From: Rugalucina vietnamica
Taxonomy: Eukaryota; Mollusca; Bivalvia; Lucinida; Lucinidae
Direction of reading: 5' to 3'
Assembly (NCBI GenBank): GCA_964017185.1
Contig: OZ024869.1
Location: forward strand, 64,556,931-64,620,930
DNA: 64,000 nucleotides
Each line of letters starts with the position of its first letter. The stretch's first letter is position 1. The position numbers were made by a program, and so were the translations under genes. The notes beneath the pieces are model-generated. The model was not told the origin of the DNA, ran no database searches, and saw only the letters and a list, made by a program, of their open reading frames with translations. Shown in pieces: positions 21,365-31,951 of this stretch.

Positions 21365-21560
21365 TGCGGATCCAGACATTTTTACGAGAGGGGGTCCAAC
21401 CAAAATGGTAAAATATTGTCGCAGACGAGGGGGGGGGGGGGTCCAACCCCCTCAAAAAATCCCAAAATTACCATTTTTAGGTAAACTTTTCAGATTCCGG
21501 GGGGGGGGGGGGTGTCGGACCCCCGGTGAGCGTTTACAGGACCATTGGTCCTCTGGTTTT
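21365..21560 (+). repeat. G-run repeat with hairpin potential
   Basis: Two runs of 13-14 G (21430-21442 and 21499-21512) each sit beside a C-run (CCAACCCCCTC, CGGACCCCCGG), so each can fold locally. The words GGGGTCCAACC occur twice. The stretch may be a fragment of a larger family. Any open frame here (21405-21605) is a consequence of the G-runs. Confidence 0.5.
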
Positions 21561-22397
21561 CATTACGTGTTGCTAGACGGAATATTTCCATCGGTATTCT
21601 GTTAGACCTCTCCATACACAGAAAAGGAGCGAGGTCACGAAGTGTATCGGAGTGCAGGTTAGCCAGCTGATCAAACGTGCTGCGTACCTTGCTTAACCCT
21701 AAAACAGGACAACTATATTCTGAATTTTAAGCGCGCATACACTCTAACTCACAAACACACACTCACGCAAACACGTTCCGTAGAGGACTTTGTCTCGCAG
21801 TGGCTCAGTCAGTCGCCTCTTTAAACAAATGAAAATTGTTGTATTTCCGTTAAACTGTCTAATTCTGATGGAACAAGGAACCAGAAGTGACCTTTGACAC
21901 GAAATATTTTCTAAAATCGCATTATATATATACCACTTATCATGTTTGCCATTAAAGATGCGTTACTCGTTCAATGCGAGTCGGATTTACAAATGCTTGG
22001 CGCAAATAAAATGCCTCCATTTTAACAGCTTCCAATGCAGAATTCGATTATTTTAGACACTCATGTGTATAACTAGGCGTCGCTCGTTCGATAAACCGAG
22101 GTCCCGGCTTCGTATGACCATAACTGTCATAACTGTTGGTGGGAAAACCAATATCAACTATTTGTTATCGCCATCTGACATTTTACATACTTGCTTATAT
22201 ATATATATATATATGTACATTGGTTCTGCTAAGCTACATTTTCACGTGTTTTTCGTGAACGCACAGAAAACTTTATACATGTATACATGGCATGATTTAC
22301 GATTTGAAACATAAGTTGATCTTTAATTTTATGTGCAGTTTTTTATTCTACGCTGACATATTTCAAGTCATCTCGAGCATGGTCGGTTATCCATATC
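21561..22397. other. Interior of the 7 kb element, unclassified
   Basis: Contains TGGCTCAGTCAGTCGCCTC at 21800-21818, also found on the minus strand at 24448-24467 in the opposite arm, so the arms may extend to here. An (AT) run lies at 22196-22214. No coding sequence recognised. Confidence 0.45.
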
Positions 22398-23412
22398 AGG
22401 ATAACGTGTCCGTGAATACCCCATGAACCACACTTTTATACAGCAAAACTTTGGTATGCATGGGTATACCTATTTTAAGCTCACATGAGCCCTTCGGCTC
22501 AAAAAGCGAGCTTATAGGATGACCATGCCCCCGTCGTCCGTCAACAATTTCCATGATATTCTCCTCTGAAACCAAATGGCAAACCAAAGTTAAACTGCTT
22601 GCGGAGCATTCTTAGGAAGGGGGAATGAAAGTTTGCATAAATGACCCAGGTCACATGACTAAGATGGCCGCCATAGCTATAAATAGCAAAAACCTTTAAA
22701 ACAATTTCTTCCCAGAAGCAGAAGTCCTATGATTTTGAAACTAAGTTTGAAGCATCAGGCAATAGAGTTCTACAAAGTTGGTATACATCATAATGCTGGG
22801 ATGACCTTGACCTATTTTATGGCAAGGTCAACTTAGGTCGCCCATGCATTTAAATGGGGAAAATAAGTTAAATGTAATTAAATGGGTGGAAAGTCGCGAT
22901 GAGCATGCAAAGGTACTGAAGATTTATGTCCGTGAAAACATTTAGTCCCCAGGGGTGTGTCTGCTCCTGCCCGGGGGCTATATACATGCATATGACCAAA
23001 ATATTCAAACATCTCTGCAACCGCATGGCCGATCAAAGCCACACTTCATTGAAAGGGAACGAAAGATTGTATAAATGGCCGCCATGGCTATAAACTGCAA
23101 AAACCTTTAAAATGTTCTTCAGAACCAGTAGGCCTATGATTTTGAAACTTGGCATTAAGCATCTACAAAGTTTATACATGGCCTAAATCATGACCCAGGG
23201 ATGATATTGACCTATTTTACGGCAAGGTCAACTTAGGATGCCCATGCATCTAAAAACACAGATTGTGAGTACTCGTTAGAACTGCCTCTGTGAGGCAGTT
23301 TTAGCAAGTACCAACAATCTATGTTTTGAGCAAAATAAAAAGATAAAAATGTTGAACTGAAAATTTTCATTTTTTGTAACTTTAAAAACAATGTATATTG
23401 CTTGTTAAGGTT
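22398..23412 (+). mobile_element. R2 MITE copy 3, split by an R5 repeat
   Basis: The left R2 end (ACGTGTCCGTGAATACCCC, GGTATGCATGGGTATACC) stops at 22477. The second hairpin (AAAACACAGATTGTGAGTAC, TTAGAACTGCCT, loop, complement, TATGTTTTGAGCAAAATAA) resumes at about 23251 and runs to 23412. The R5 repeat in between therefore landed inside an existing R2 copy; a few bases at the joint are lost. Confidence 0.75.
22478..23250 (+). repeat. R5 AGCTCACC-type repeat, copy 2
   Basis: Starts AGCTCACATGAGCCCTTCGG. Two head-to-tail units share AAAACCTTTAAAA, CAAGGTCAACTTAGG and GCCCATGCAT (22840, 23225), and ATGGCCGCCAT. It lies entirely within the R2 copy. Confidence 0.75.
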
Positions 23413-23687
23413 TTGTTATGCTAGCGTCAAGATACACGGCACCATTTTAGTGCACATGTATTACACATGCTGACAACAGAGCTACATGTACAACACCTTG
23501 ATCATTCTTAACCTTATGGGCATTTTTTGTGTCCGGAATCGGGCGAGCATAAATGCGCATAAGCTTCTTACTCAATCAGAATTTACATAAATAATAAATT
23601 TAATTGGTTTGTTGATTTGAGGTTTAACGTTAATCCAACAGCAAAGGTCATATGGAAACGAGAATTCAGTTTATAGTATCATCCGAC

Positions 23688-23770
23688 AGACTTAAGGATC
23701 CCGGGATCAAACCCGCAATCCCTGGTTTAAAAGGACGAACACATGCCGTTAACACTAACTGTTTTCGGCT
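23688..23770 (-). other. tRNA-like SINE head
   Basis: On the minus strand TTAGTGTTAACGGCATG (A-box-like) is followed by CGGGTTTGATCCCGGG (B-box-like) with spacing close to a tRNA. T stem pairing is partial. It is followed upstream by a pyrimidine-rich run (23818-23858) whose open frames are not genes. Probably a SINE head; the body was not identified. Confidence 0.4.
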
Positions 23771-23935
23771 TGTCAAGCAGCAATGTGGTTTGATAACTGA
23801 TCCTGCTTGATAAAATCTTTTTTTTTTCTTTTCTTTTTTTTTTTTCTTTTTTTTTTGAAAAAAGCGATATCGCTTTGGCAACAGCCATCACCAAGACAAT
23901 GAACACTTCGTCGTAGGTTGCTGCCCAATTGATCA

Positions 23936-24100
23936 GTCTTACAATCACAGGTGACACAAACCAAATTCTGCTTGTGGGTGTGCCAAGTCGTTTTCTCAGG
24001 GTTCTCCCCTCCCCCCACCGGCCCCCAACCATGTTACTGATTTATCCGTCTCATATGAACTAAAATAATCTTGAACGGGGCGAAAATTGTATAAAAACGA
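23936..24100 (+). mobile_element. R6 SINE, head missing
   Basis: Retains AATTCTGCTTGTGGGTGTGC, CAAGTCGTTTTCTCAGGG, CTGATTTATCCGTCTCATAT, GAACTAAAATAATCTTGAAC. The tRNA-like head is absent or too diverged, so this is an older or 5'-truncated copy. Confidence 0.65.
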
Positions 24101-24407
24101 AATTATGATCTGAAATGAGCACAATCAGACTCTTATCTGTAATCAAGGAACAATAGAATGACCTGGAATCGTTACAATTAAATTTCACATCCTCACTAAG
24201 GTGGGCGTAGTGTAATTCTGGGCCCTGATTAGATTTTAACAGATAGCAAAACTTCTCCGATGTTACTCGCGCCTATAAGAAAAAAGTGCATTTACATTCC
24301 ATCATGCACGCATGCTTAATGTAAACCATATAACGAGGAATATTCGGGGTCTCACGTGCAAATAACAACTATTTACATACTGGACCCTGGTCTCGACCGA
24401 AAGACGG

Positions 24408-24472
24408 AGTTACGCGTTGGATTGAACGCGCGGCCCGTTTTACGAGGCGACTGACTGAACCACTACGACATG
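24408..24472 (-). other. Second tRNA-like motif in the right arm
   Basis: Minus strand: TAGTGGTTCAGTCAGTCGCC (A-box-like), then GCGCGTTCAATCCAACGCG (B-box-like within a perfect-looking small stem). The A-box part recurs on the plus strand at 21798-21820. Acceptor pairing not evident. Confidence 0.4.
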
Positions 24473-24944
24473 GAGTGCTTTATGGAAACACTTTAGCAAC
24501 TCATAAAAATAATATTGTGTTAGTTTTATTTTAATCATATTTATTTGAATTCAACCAGGTAAACAACACGCATACAATATCACACATAATAAATATGGAT
24601 CAAAAAGAAAACTTATGTCTTGCCAAAGTTACTACATCGTAACCAGCACACTGGATATGGCTGAATTACTGTTGAAGGTCTACAATAAACAAAATTTGTT
24701 GTGTGGCTTGGCGAAATGTAGCTACATGTAGGATGTTGCCTCCATCGCACTTCGTATGGCATGCAGATGACTGTCGAATGAGCGAAACTTCGACATCAAG
24801 CTGATAATCTGTTTGAAATATAAACAGAATGAATTATGTTCGCTCACGAGACAGCACGTGAAACTGTAGTTTTACATCTAATAAACACAAATATACATGT
24901 ATCTGAACATGTACACTATACTATTTGATTTATTGTCTTGCGCA

Positions 24945-25156
24945 TTTTAGTTCAGTTTTACGTCCCTTTCAAGATTATTTCAGCTCACCAATCAGTAGGT
25001 GGGGTGAAAAAGTGAGCACCCTAAGAAAAACCACCTGGCACTCCCGCAAGTTGAACTTGGCTTGTATCATATATGGCCAGTGTGGGGCTCGAACACACAC
25101 AAGACACAGCGGTGAGATGAACGAGTGATCTCAACCGCTCGGCCACGGGGGCCGCT
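24945..25156 (-). mobile_element. R6 SINE, minus strand, full length
   Basis: Read on the minus strand: GCGGCCCCCGTGGCCGAGC, GGTTGAGATCACTCG, GCCAAGTTCAACTTGCGGG, AGTGCCAGGTGGTTTTTCTT, CTTGAAAGGGACGTAAAACT. It sits in the right arm of the 7 kb element and is absent from the left arm at the matching point (about 19440), so it arrived after the arms diverged or formed. Confidence 0.8.
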
Positions 25157-25494
25157 TAGTCATTAGAGGCGGTCAACTTATCCTAGCCGCATTATCTGTA
25201 CCAGCCTTCAGAAAATAAATGTTGACGTGAGGATCGGTCGCGGGTCCGCTCTTCTGCCGATTACGATCAAGCTACCGGCTTAAATCGGTGAAAAGACAAG
25301 AAGACTTAGTGAAAAACCTATACGTGCGGACTGCCTTCTCACTACACACTTTAATCCACAAATTAACGATTTTAGTATTAAATGCAGTAGTGCATTTTGT
25401 GAGTTTTGCATTTTTTTTCTTTTTCATTTTCTAAGCTATATTGTCACAGATGCGAAAAAAAGGAAGCAATTAAGAATAAAAAAAGATTTTTTGT

Positions 25495-25566
25495 CCTAGC
25501 CGGACTCGAACCCAGGACCTTTTGGTTTTATTCCATACATGCTACCTACTGAGCTACAGAGTAAGA
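25495..25566 (-). other. tRNA-like Pol III promoter unit, right arm
   Basis: Minus strand: TGTAGCTCAGTAGGTAGCAT (A-box), GGGTTCGAGTCCGG (B-box), then TTTTTTT at about 25483-25489 as a terminator. It is the inverted partner of 18982-19053. The intervening sequence differs, and stems do not fold as a tRNA. Both units point to the centre of the element. Confidence 0.6.
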
Positions 25567-25764
25567 CGTCGTGGACTATTTCTTTTTTGCCTGTCTTGTT
25601 TAATTGGTCTCCGTTAGGCTATAGGTAGTTTTTACCAAGTAATTATTCATATCGCCCCTCGTCATCGTCTAAAATATGCCCTCACGAGTCGTCCCCCATG
25701 ACACGAAAATCGTAACCGCACGCGCCAGCAACATTTACGTTCAAAAGTGAAAAATGTCTAATAC

Positions 25765-26056
25765 TAGACATTTTGCTTTGTACAGAGCGGTCAGGGTTGA
25801 AATTGTTTAATATTCATGCATTCAAGCCAGTGAGTGTGTCGATGCATAGTTTTCTTTCGTCACTACGACATACAAAATGTTTTGCTGTGTGCAAAGTGGT
25901 CACATAATCAATGTCTTGTATGGCATGACGACACATCAGGGTCATTACGGCATTGTGACAAATTGTCTTTCCTAGTCCAGACGACCGGCATCATCGGTGT
26001 ATTAATATTGTACCATTATGATGGCGATTGATAGATCTACAACACTGTAGCAAAAT
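25765..26056 (+). repeat. R4 terminal block (F module), copy 1
   Basis: CAGAGCGGTCAGGG, ACATTCAAGCC-like, CAAAGTGGTCAC, AATGTCTTGTATGGCATGAC, CATCAGGGTCATTA, GTCCAGACGACCGGCA and CAACACTGTAGCAA match 34545-34818 and, more weakly, 51722-51940. A GAA-rich microsatellite follows (26055-26088). Confidence 0.75.
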
Positions 26057-26088
26057 GAAGAAGAAGAAGGAGAAGAAGAAGAAGAAGT
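26055..26088 (+). repeat. (GAA)n microsatellite
   Basis: About 11 imperfect GAA/GAG triplets. Confidence 0.9.
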
Positions 26089-26644
26089 TTATACGAAACT
26101 CCAAACGGACTTTAGGCCAATAAGAATCTTCAAGGTGACACATAATCAAATCGATCCGCGCTTTCTAATTATTGATAATGCGCCGGCCACTGGCTATCAG
26201 CATATAGTGCAAATACTTCGACCGTGCCGGTTCACCTCACGTAACTAAGTTCTGTAAACACTATAGAAGGGGCATCTATTCGTTTTACAGTGCCATATGA
26301 AGAACATGGTCATATATTGTTTACCATCAAAAAGTCGCATAATTGAAAACATACTTATTAAGGCAGCCCGATCAACAAATGATAATCTATGTCAGCGGTC
26401 AACCGGCACGGGGTATATATGATAAACTATACCAAAATCAAGTTTTTCTCGCTATACGAGGGATTTTCATAAATAACGTAAACCAACTTGATAACATTAA
26501 AATGTGATTGCAATAAAAATAATATCAGCTAAGCATAAATCTGTATCAATTCGCCGTAATGTGGCCAAGTTTGGTGTAGATCCGATAAGTTTCAGGAAAG
26601 TTACAGGCTCCCAAAGACAGCTAGTACCATGACCGCGGGGCACG

Positions 26645-27147
26645 TCAACTGGGTAAAGCGACGTCAACTACGTCACTAGCATTGTATGATAAAGAGCTGT
26701 TATTGAGGTGTTCATTTCTTCTCAAAGTTGTCACCTTTAACATGTTTAACTGCTTTGTCAACACCTTGTAGACAGCTCCCATACTCATATCGAACCTTTC
26801 GGACAGGGCACGGACAGTCAATCGTCTCTCTTCATCAAGGGCGTCACAAATCGACGTCAACGTTTTCTCCGTGACACTTGATTTCCGCCTTCGACCCGAC
26901 CGTTCTTGAATCACGCTCCACGTTCCTGAAACCTTTTATACCACTGAAAGACCAATGTCCGACTGATAGAAGTCTTACTTTGTCTTACTGTATTCATTTT
27001 ATACCCTTCCATTGGTGTTTCCCCGAGATCTCGACAAAATTTGATTACTGCACGGTCTTCAAGGCGATCCATTGCAGCAAAACTGGACGTTTTGACGTTG
27101 GCTCCGAGGAACTTAAAAAGTTGTTTACTTCCGAATGCAGATGCCAA
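26645..27147 (-). pseudogene. Mariner-type transposase, N-terminal DNA-binding part only
   Basis: Two abutting minus-strand frames give the paired helix-turn-helix region of mariner-like transposases. First RAVIKFCRDLGETPMEGY and VFQWYKRFQERGA (27147-26911), then VIQERSGRRRKSSVT, EERRLTVRALSERF and GAVYKVLTKQLNMLKV (26914-26645). They join through one single-base frameshift near 26912. Family members continue with a WVPRLL motif and a DD34D catalytic core. Here similarity ends after MLKVTT and a stop follows at 26645, so the catalytic part is gone. A domesticated DNA-binding exon is possible but the frameshift argues against it. Confidence 0.75.
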
Positions 27148-27466
27148 ATGATTTAATTTTTTCAGCTAACGGTGTAATGACGCTTGGTGTAATTCTGACG
27201 TAATTTCAAGCAAATGCATTGATTATCAACTGTTTTACAAGCAAATAAATGCATACAAAGGAGGTAAAGAATCGGAGTGCCCCGGGTGACCGTTACCATG
27301 GTAAAATAAACAGCTCGTGTGCCTATAGTATCAACGTTATCACGCTTAAATTTGGTTCACTGATTAAACATGAATTCCAAAACAACATGATACATGTTTC
27401 AGTACCATGATTTGCTCAGTGGGCGTTTTACAGCAAAAGTCTACGTTAGTTATGAACAAACCACGT

Positions 27467-27662
27467 GTATATGATAAACTGTACCAAAATCAAGTTTATT
27501 CACTATATATATGACAAACTATACCAAAATCAAGTTTTTTTCACTATATATATGATAAACTATACCAAAATCTAATTTTTTCACTATATACATGTATATG
27601 ATAAACTATACCAAACATCAAGTTTTTTTCACTATATATATGATAAACTGTACCAAAATTGT
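27467..27662 (+). repeat. ~42 bp minisatellite, about five units
   Basis: The unit is ATATATGATAAACTATACCA, AAATCAAGTTTTTTTCACT. A single additional unit lies at 26415-26455, on the other side of the mariner remnant. Confidence 0.85.
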
Positions 27663-27758
27663 AAATGAACAATCGGTTGAACATGTCAGAATACCAAGCA
27701 CTACATACATGTATGCCGGACAGCATATAAAAATAAAGAAGTGATCAAGATTCAATTT

Positions 27759-27992
27759 GAGCCTGTGCTTGAGAAAACCAACAACTTGGGTTTCGACCAG
27801 GTTCGACACAAACCGGGCTGTACAGTCACAGAAGATAGTTAGAGGCTGGAAATTTTGGATTTAAAAGGTAGAGGAATTATACAATCTGTGTAGTGAAAAC
27901 AAAGGCGCTGATCAGCTTCGAAGTTACTGCGAAGCTGATCTGCGCCTTTGTTTTCGCATATGTAGATTGTTGGTTTTCCAATGCGGCGGCTC
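27759..27992 (+). mobile_element. R1 MITE copy 6
   Basis: Starts GAGCCTGTGCTTGAGAAAAC, ends GGTTTTCCAATGCGGCGGC then TC. The central hairpin (GCGCTGATCAGCTTCGAAGT, complement) is intact. AATTT lies on each side (27754-27758, 27993-27997), a 5-base or 4-plus-1 target duplication. Confidence 0.88.
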
Positions 27993-28159
27993 AATTTGGT
28001 AGATGCTGATGGTAAGAAGAGTTAGGTTTCATGTAAATAAAATCGTTGTGTAGTGGTCCATATTGAATGTAAGAAGGATTACAGTGCAATTAGAAATAAA
28101 TTAGAGTCATAAATTTTCTATGATAAATACATAAATGTTGTAATTGTATGTCCAAAGAT

Positions 28160-29700
28160 GGAGTAGCCATGTGATAACATATTTATTAAGGTGAATGCAT
28201 GTTACGTTTTTTCACTCTGAGCTACTCCTATCTTGCTCCCGAAGAAAATCATCTTGGTAGGCAAAGAACTTTACAGAAACGTATTAAAGGTATGTGTGCC
28301 CATAATATTGCCAATAAAAACTATGATGTTAACATTTAAAAGGTAAGTTAAGTGATGTCTCGGCTTTTCATATTTATGATAATTTCCATTTAAAGTATCA
28401 ACTAAACGTTTCAAAATACATGAAACTGATTGACATTTCGCTAGCTTGCATGTCATAGTCCGGCTGAATACAGTATGTCAGAATTGCAGAGATCTTCCAT
28501 TGAATTCGTTTCGGAGCTCGGTTCACAATAGGGTAACCGCTGTTTAGCTCATGACTTTTGAGCGAAGTGTACTTTAGACGTGAGCAAAAACCACCAATGA
28601 TGTGTATCTAAGAACCAGACCTCAACACTCTCTAGACTTGATAAACTGAACTTTCGCATCGTACAAACAATAAAATTCGACTTCATTAGACCTGAGTGCA
28701 CTTACTTTGCTTAATCAAATCTGCGTAGAAGTTATGACAGTAGGTCAGATGAGTGTGTGCTTAACTGTCATCAGCAAATGGAGCCTTCTCTTCATTCTAC
28801 CTTTTAGATAATGCAGAAAACCATTAAATACCAAGTTGAACTTCTTCGTTATACATTTTTTCCGAACGTCATTCTGGGAATTGAAGTCTTTAGGCTGAAT
28901 CATTTCAAATCCACAAAAATGATTACTTGATGAAAAAGAAAGAAAACATGGAAAGAAAATGTACGTCGGGCCTAATCTGACGATTGGTCACAAATGATAT
29001 TCTAATGAATCTAGCTCTACACAGTTAATATTTTGTCCCGAAATATTGTCACATATATGTTAGTCCATGTTAGCGGGTAACGTTAAGGTTGTCTGTGAAG
29101 TATGTTGTGACAATTTATTTAAAGATATAACATGCAAATACCTTATGTAATAACATACATTGTACAATTTATTTCAATAAATGTTTCTCTTTCCGGAATC
29201 CCCGCTGTAAAACCAAAACAGCAGAAGAATGGGGTGGTTTAACTTTAATTATCACCAGCCTGATCCATTTCGATATTACATTGTAGGTAATGTCAGTCTA
29301 TTTGTCCATATATTTGATGTACATGTATGTCGCCATTTTACTTTCGTGTTGCACTCCTAAAGGAATTGAGTTTTAGAGATTCTATACAGCATTTATTTTA
29401 TGTTACACGATTAAATCTATGCATATCGCGCTTGTTAGTAACAAGCTTTACAAGAATACTCGTCTAATACTCGCTGAGCTTGTGAAACCGGGAAATGTGT
29501 CCACAAAATTCAACTGAATTTGACATTAAATTTATTGAGATTTAAGAGTTTGCTGCCGGTAAGTCCATTGCAAGTAATGGAAAAATCGATGCATTGATGT
29601 TGTCTGTATTCCTAAGTATTGCTTGCACATAATATCTTTGTTGCTGGCTTATGTTGCATGCAGTTGGAAGGAATAAATGCGTAATGTTCGTATTGCTGAA
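28160..29700 (+). repeat. R4 mosaic repeat, long copy without large insertions
   Basis: 28340-28545 matches 49450-49650 and 54330-54540 (GTAAGTGATGTCT-like, ACTAAACGTTTCA, GATAGCTTGCAT-like, GGTTCACAATA). 28690-29200 matches 10110-10360 plus 11640-11930. 29340-29690 matches 12830-13190. This is the most continuous guide to the order of R4 blocks in the window. No open frame of interest. Confidence 0.65.
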
Positions 29701-29867
29701 CTGTAATTGGGCAATATACGAAGGGTGGCCCAGTAAATCGTGAACTGTGCTTGCCGTATAAAAACTATTCAATGCACAGGGTTTCAATTTACAAGTATAT
29801 TACTTACAACACATGTTCTGTGTATGCATACAAAATTTCAGAAAAATACACCCAAGAATAAAATCTC

Positions 29868-31230
29868 GGCAGGTACTTCATACTCCCGGTCGCGAAATGT
29901 GTCCAGGCATGTGCACATACTGTTTTACTTTGAAGAAAGCACATCTGATTATTTGTCCTGTGTTTATAAGAGCGTCTAATTTCGGGACACGGAGTATGAA
30001 GTACGAAGCCAAATAGCAAACATGTATTTTGTATGGGCCACAAATTTCGGGACAATCATAGCTATAGGTATATAGTAATTGTGTCACACATTTGTACATT
30101 TGATGCTGGTGTCTACGTAGCTATCTGGCAGTTAAGTTGCGTGAGTGGTGTAAGTTATAATAGTTACCTTTGTTAGGACGACATAAACGAAATGTAGATG
30201 GAAAAAGCTATATATAACAGAAATTTGTGCATATTGTCATCATGTTTTAAGGCCTTACGATAGTCCTGAAGCTCTAACTATTCCTTTCCAAGGAAACGGC
30301 CGTCAAACATACGTATGATAGACCACTTACTGTTCAACTCATGCAACTTACCCAACTCAGTTTACAACTCATCAAACTCAGCTTACAACTTATCCAACTC
30401 ACCCAACTTACTTTTCAACTTATGCAACTTACCCAACTCATGCAACTCATCCAACTCAGCATGCAACTTATCCAACTCATCGAACTCATCGTATAACTTA
30501 TCCAACTCATCCAACTCAACATGCAACTTATCCAACTCATCGAACTCAGCTTACGGGTTATCCAACTCATCCAACTTACTGTTCAACTTATCCAACTCAT
30601 CGAACGCAGCTTACAACTTATCGAACTCATCCAACTTACTGTTCAACTTATCGAACTCATCAAACTTACTTTTCAACTTATCGAACTCATCGAACTTACT
30701 GTTCAACTTATGCAACTTATGTTACTCATCTTACCGAACTCTTCGAACTTAACTTAAATATATTTAAGACATATTATAAAGTATGATATCCTATGTTCCC
30801 CAACCTATATGCTAACTATTATAACTCATCCAACTCAACTTACATTGTTTAGTATCCATGAAAAGTTCGTCCTACACATCAGCTACTATTTGTTATATAT
30901 TAAATGCAACTATAACAACTTATCCTACTCAACTTACATCTTTGATCATCCCGTATGGTATAAGTATCTTCAATATACCTAAAAAGGCTTATAAGGAATA
31001 TAACGGTCCACAGAATAAATACGGTAAGCTGTAAGCTGAGCTAGATGAGTAAAGCTAAGCTGAGAATTCGTTGCGTTTTCGTCTCAAGAAAGACCCGAAC
31101 TATCAGCCAAAATATGCGTACTTTTTGTCCCTATGTGCTGAGAATGATGAGCTGAGTAAGTTGAGCTGAGTTAAGATGTAACACTGTAACTTTCCATTGT
31201 GTATATATTCGGGACCGGGAGTATGAAGTA
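29868..31230. repeat. Inverted-end element holding a minisatellite
   Basis: TACTTCATACTCCCGGTC at 29874-29891 reappears inverted as GACCGGGAGTATGAAGTA near 31212-31229. A third, internal inverted copy lies at about 29978-30003. The interior holds a 430 bp CAACTTATCCAACTCATC-type array. Target duplication not determined, so this may be a coincidence of three short repeats. Confidence 0.45.
30330..30760 (+). repeat. CAACTTATCCAACTCATC minisatellite
   Basis: 12-18 base units (CAACTCATCGAACTCAGCTT and variants) run in head-to-tail order for about 430 bp. Scattered units continue at 30825-30925 and, in the reverse sense (GTAAGCTGAGCTGAGTAAG-like), at 31025-31180. Long open frames (30315-30752 and 30521-30757) in this stretch give Ser/Asn/Leu-rich or Gln/Leu/Ile-rich low-complexity strings and are products of the repeat, not genes. 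Confidence 0.85.
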
Positions 31231-31628
31231 TAAGCCAAAATCTCAGTACACAATACAAAAGTACAAGTCATGCAGACCCGGCGCACGCTGACGACTGTTA
31301 TGCGTCAACTTCATGTACTACATGTACTTACCGTTTACTCCTAATTAACGGTACGCTCTGTTGTGTGCGATACACAAGCGATGTTTGTACCAACTTTTGA
31401 AACATGTCACTGAACCATAGACTATGTAACTACATGTACCTGTTGAATCGCTTTTACATAAACTTCTCTCTGCCCTGAAAACGTTTACACTGAAGATGCG
31501 ATTTCATCTGCGGAAAGTACGTTACGGACATTCATGAATGGTTTCCATCCATGCTGTGTTTTTTTCTGTTCACTCATGTCTAAATCGACCTTGACATTTA
31601 AAACAAGGCTTCTCGAAATACCACTAGT

Positions 31629-31951
31629 TCGGCAAATGGGTCACTGTATGGGCGGCAACTTTAATATTCATATCTGGGCGTGGTCGGCTAGTCCATCTGT
31701 TCAAGTAGGGAGATAATAGAAAAGTCGAATTCAGTCAGCCTAGAGCGCTGTCACATATTTTTACCGTTAAAGATCAGCTACCTATTTAGTCCAATCCAGT
31801 AAAATAGACAAACTCGGATTTTCATTCTAACGGACAACATGTGAGTTGAGTCTTTCAACTGTATACCGTTGGCTTTTTACCTAGGTCAAAAGTAGACCAT
31901 ACCCAATAAAGTATTCATAAGGTAACGCCCATACAGTGACCTATTTGCCGA
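31629..31951. mobile_element. ~320 bp foldback MITE
   Basis: GGCAAATGGGTCACTGTATG, GGCGGCAACTTTAATATTCA at 31631 reappears in reverse complement as GGCAAATAGGTCACTGTATG, GGCGTTACCTTATGAATACT ending at 31950. The arms are about 65 bp. No target duplication could be assigned. Confidence 0.6.

Larger units (their letters stand above)
18776..25770. mobile_element. ~7 kb element with long diverged inverted arms
   Basis: From 18776 the left arm (GACATTTTTCACTTTTGAAC, GCTGGTGCGTGCGGTTAC, GGGGGACGACTCGTGAGGGC, a tRNA-like unit, GGCTAGGATAAGTT, CAGTTTCACGTGCTGTCTCG, TGAGCGAACATAATTCAT, CTTCAACAGTA) is repeated on the minus strand from 25770 down to about 24480 in the same order. Arms are about 1.2 kb after subtracting insertions, with similarity of perhaps 75-80 percent. 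Between the arms lie AGCTCACC repeats, three SINEs, an R2 MITE and G-rich repeats. No coding frame supports an autonomous transposon. R4 sequence flanks both sides (17891-18297 and 25765-26056), which suggests insertion into R4. It could alternatively be a segmental inverted duplication. Confidence 0.65.

Noticed and set aside
19938-23250. CRISPR-like array from the regularly recurring AGCTCACC-type units
   Set aside because: Units are hundreds of bases long, diverged, and in a eukaryotic repeat context.
23666-24032. Overlapping Lys/Arg-rich minus-strand frames
   Set aside because: They arise from a pyrimidine-rich microsatellite next to a SINE.
30315-30757. 145- and 78-codon open frames giving Ser/Asn/Leu-rich or Gln/Leu/Ile-rich proteins
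   Set aside because: Both frames are translations of the CAACTTATCCAACTCATC minisatellite, a consequence of its unit lengths being multiples of three.
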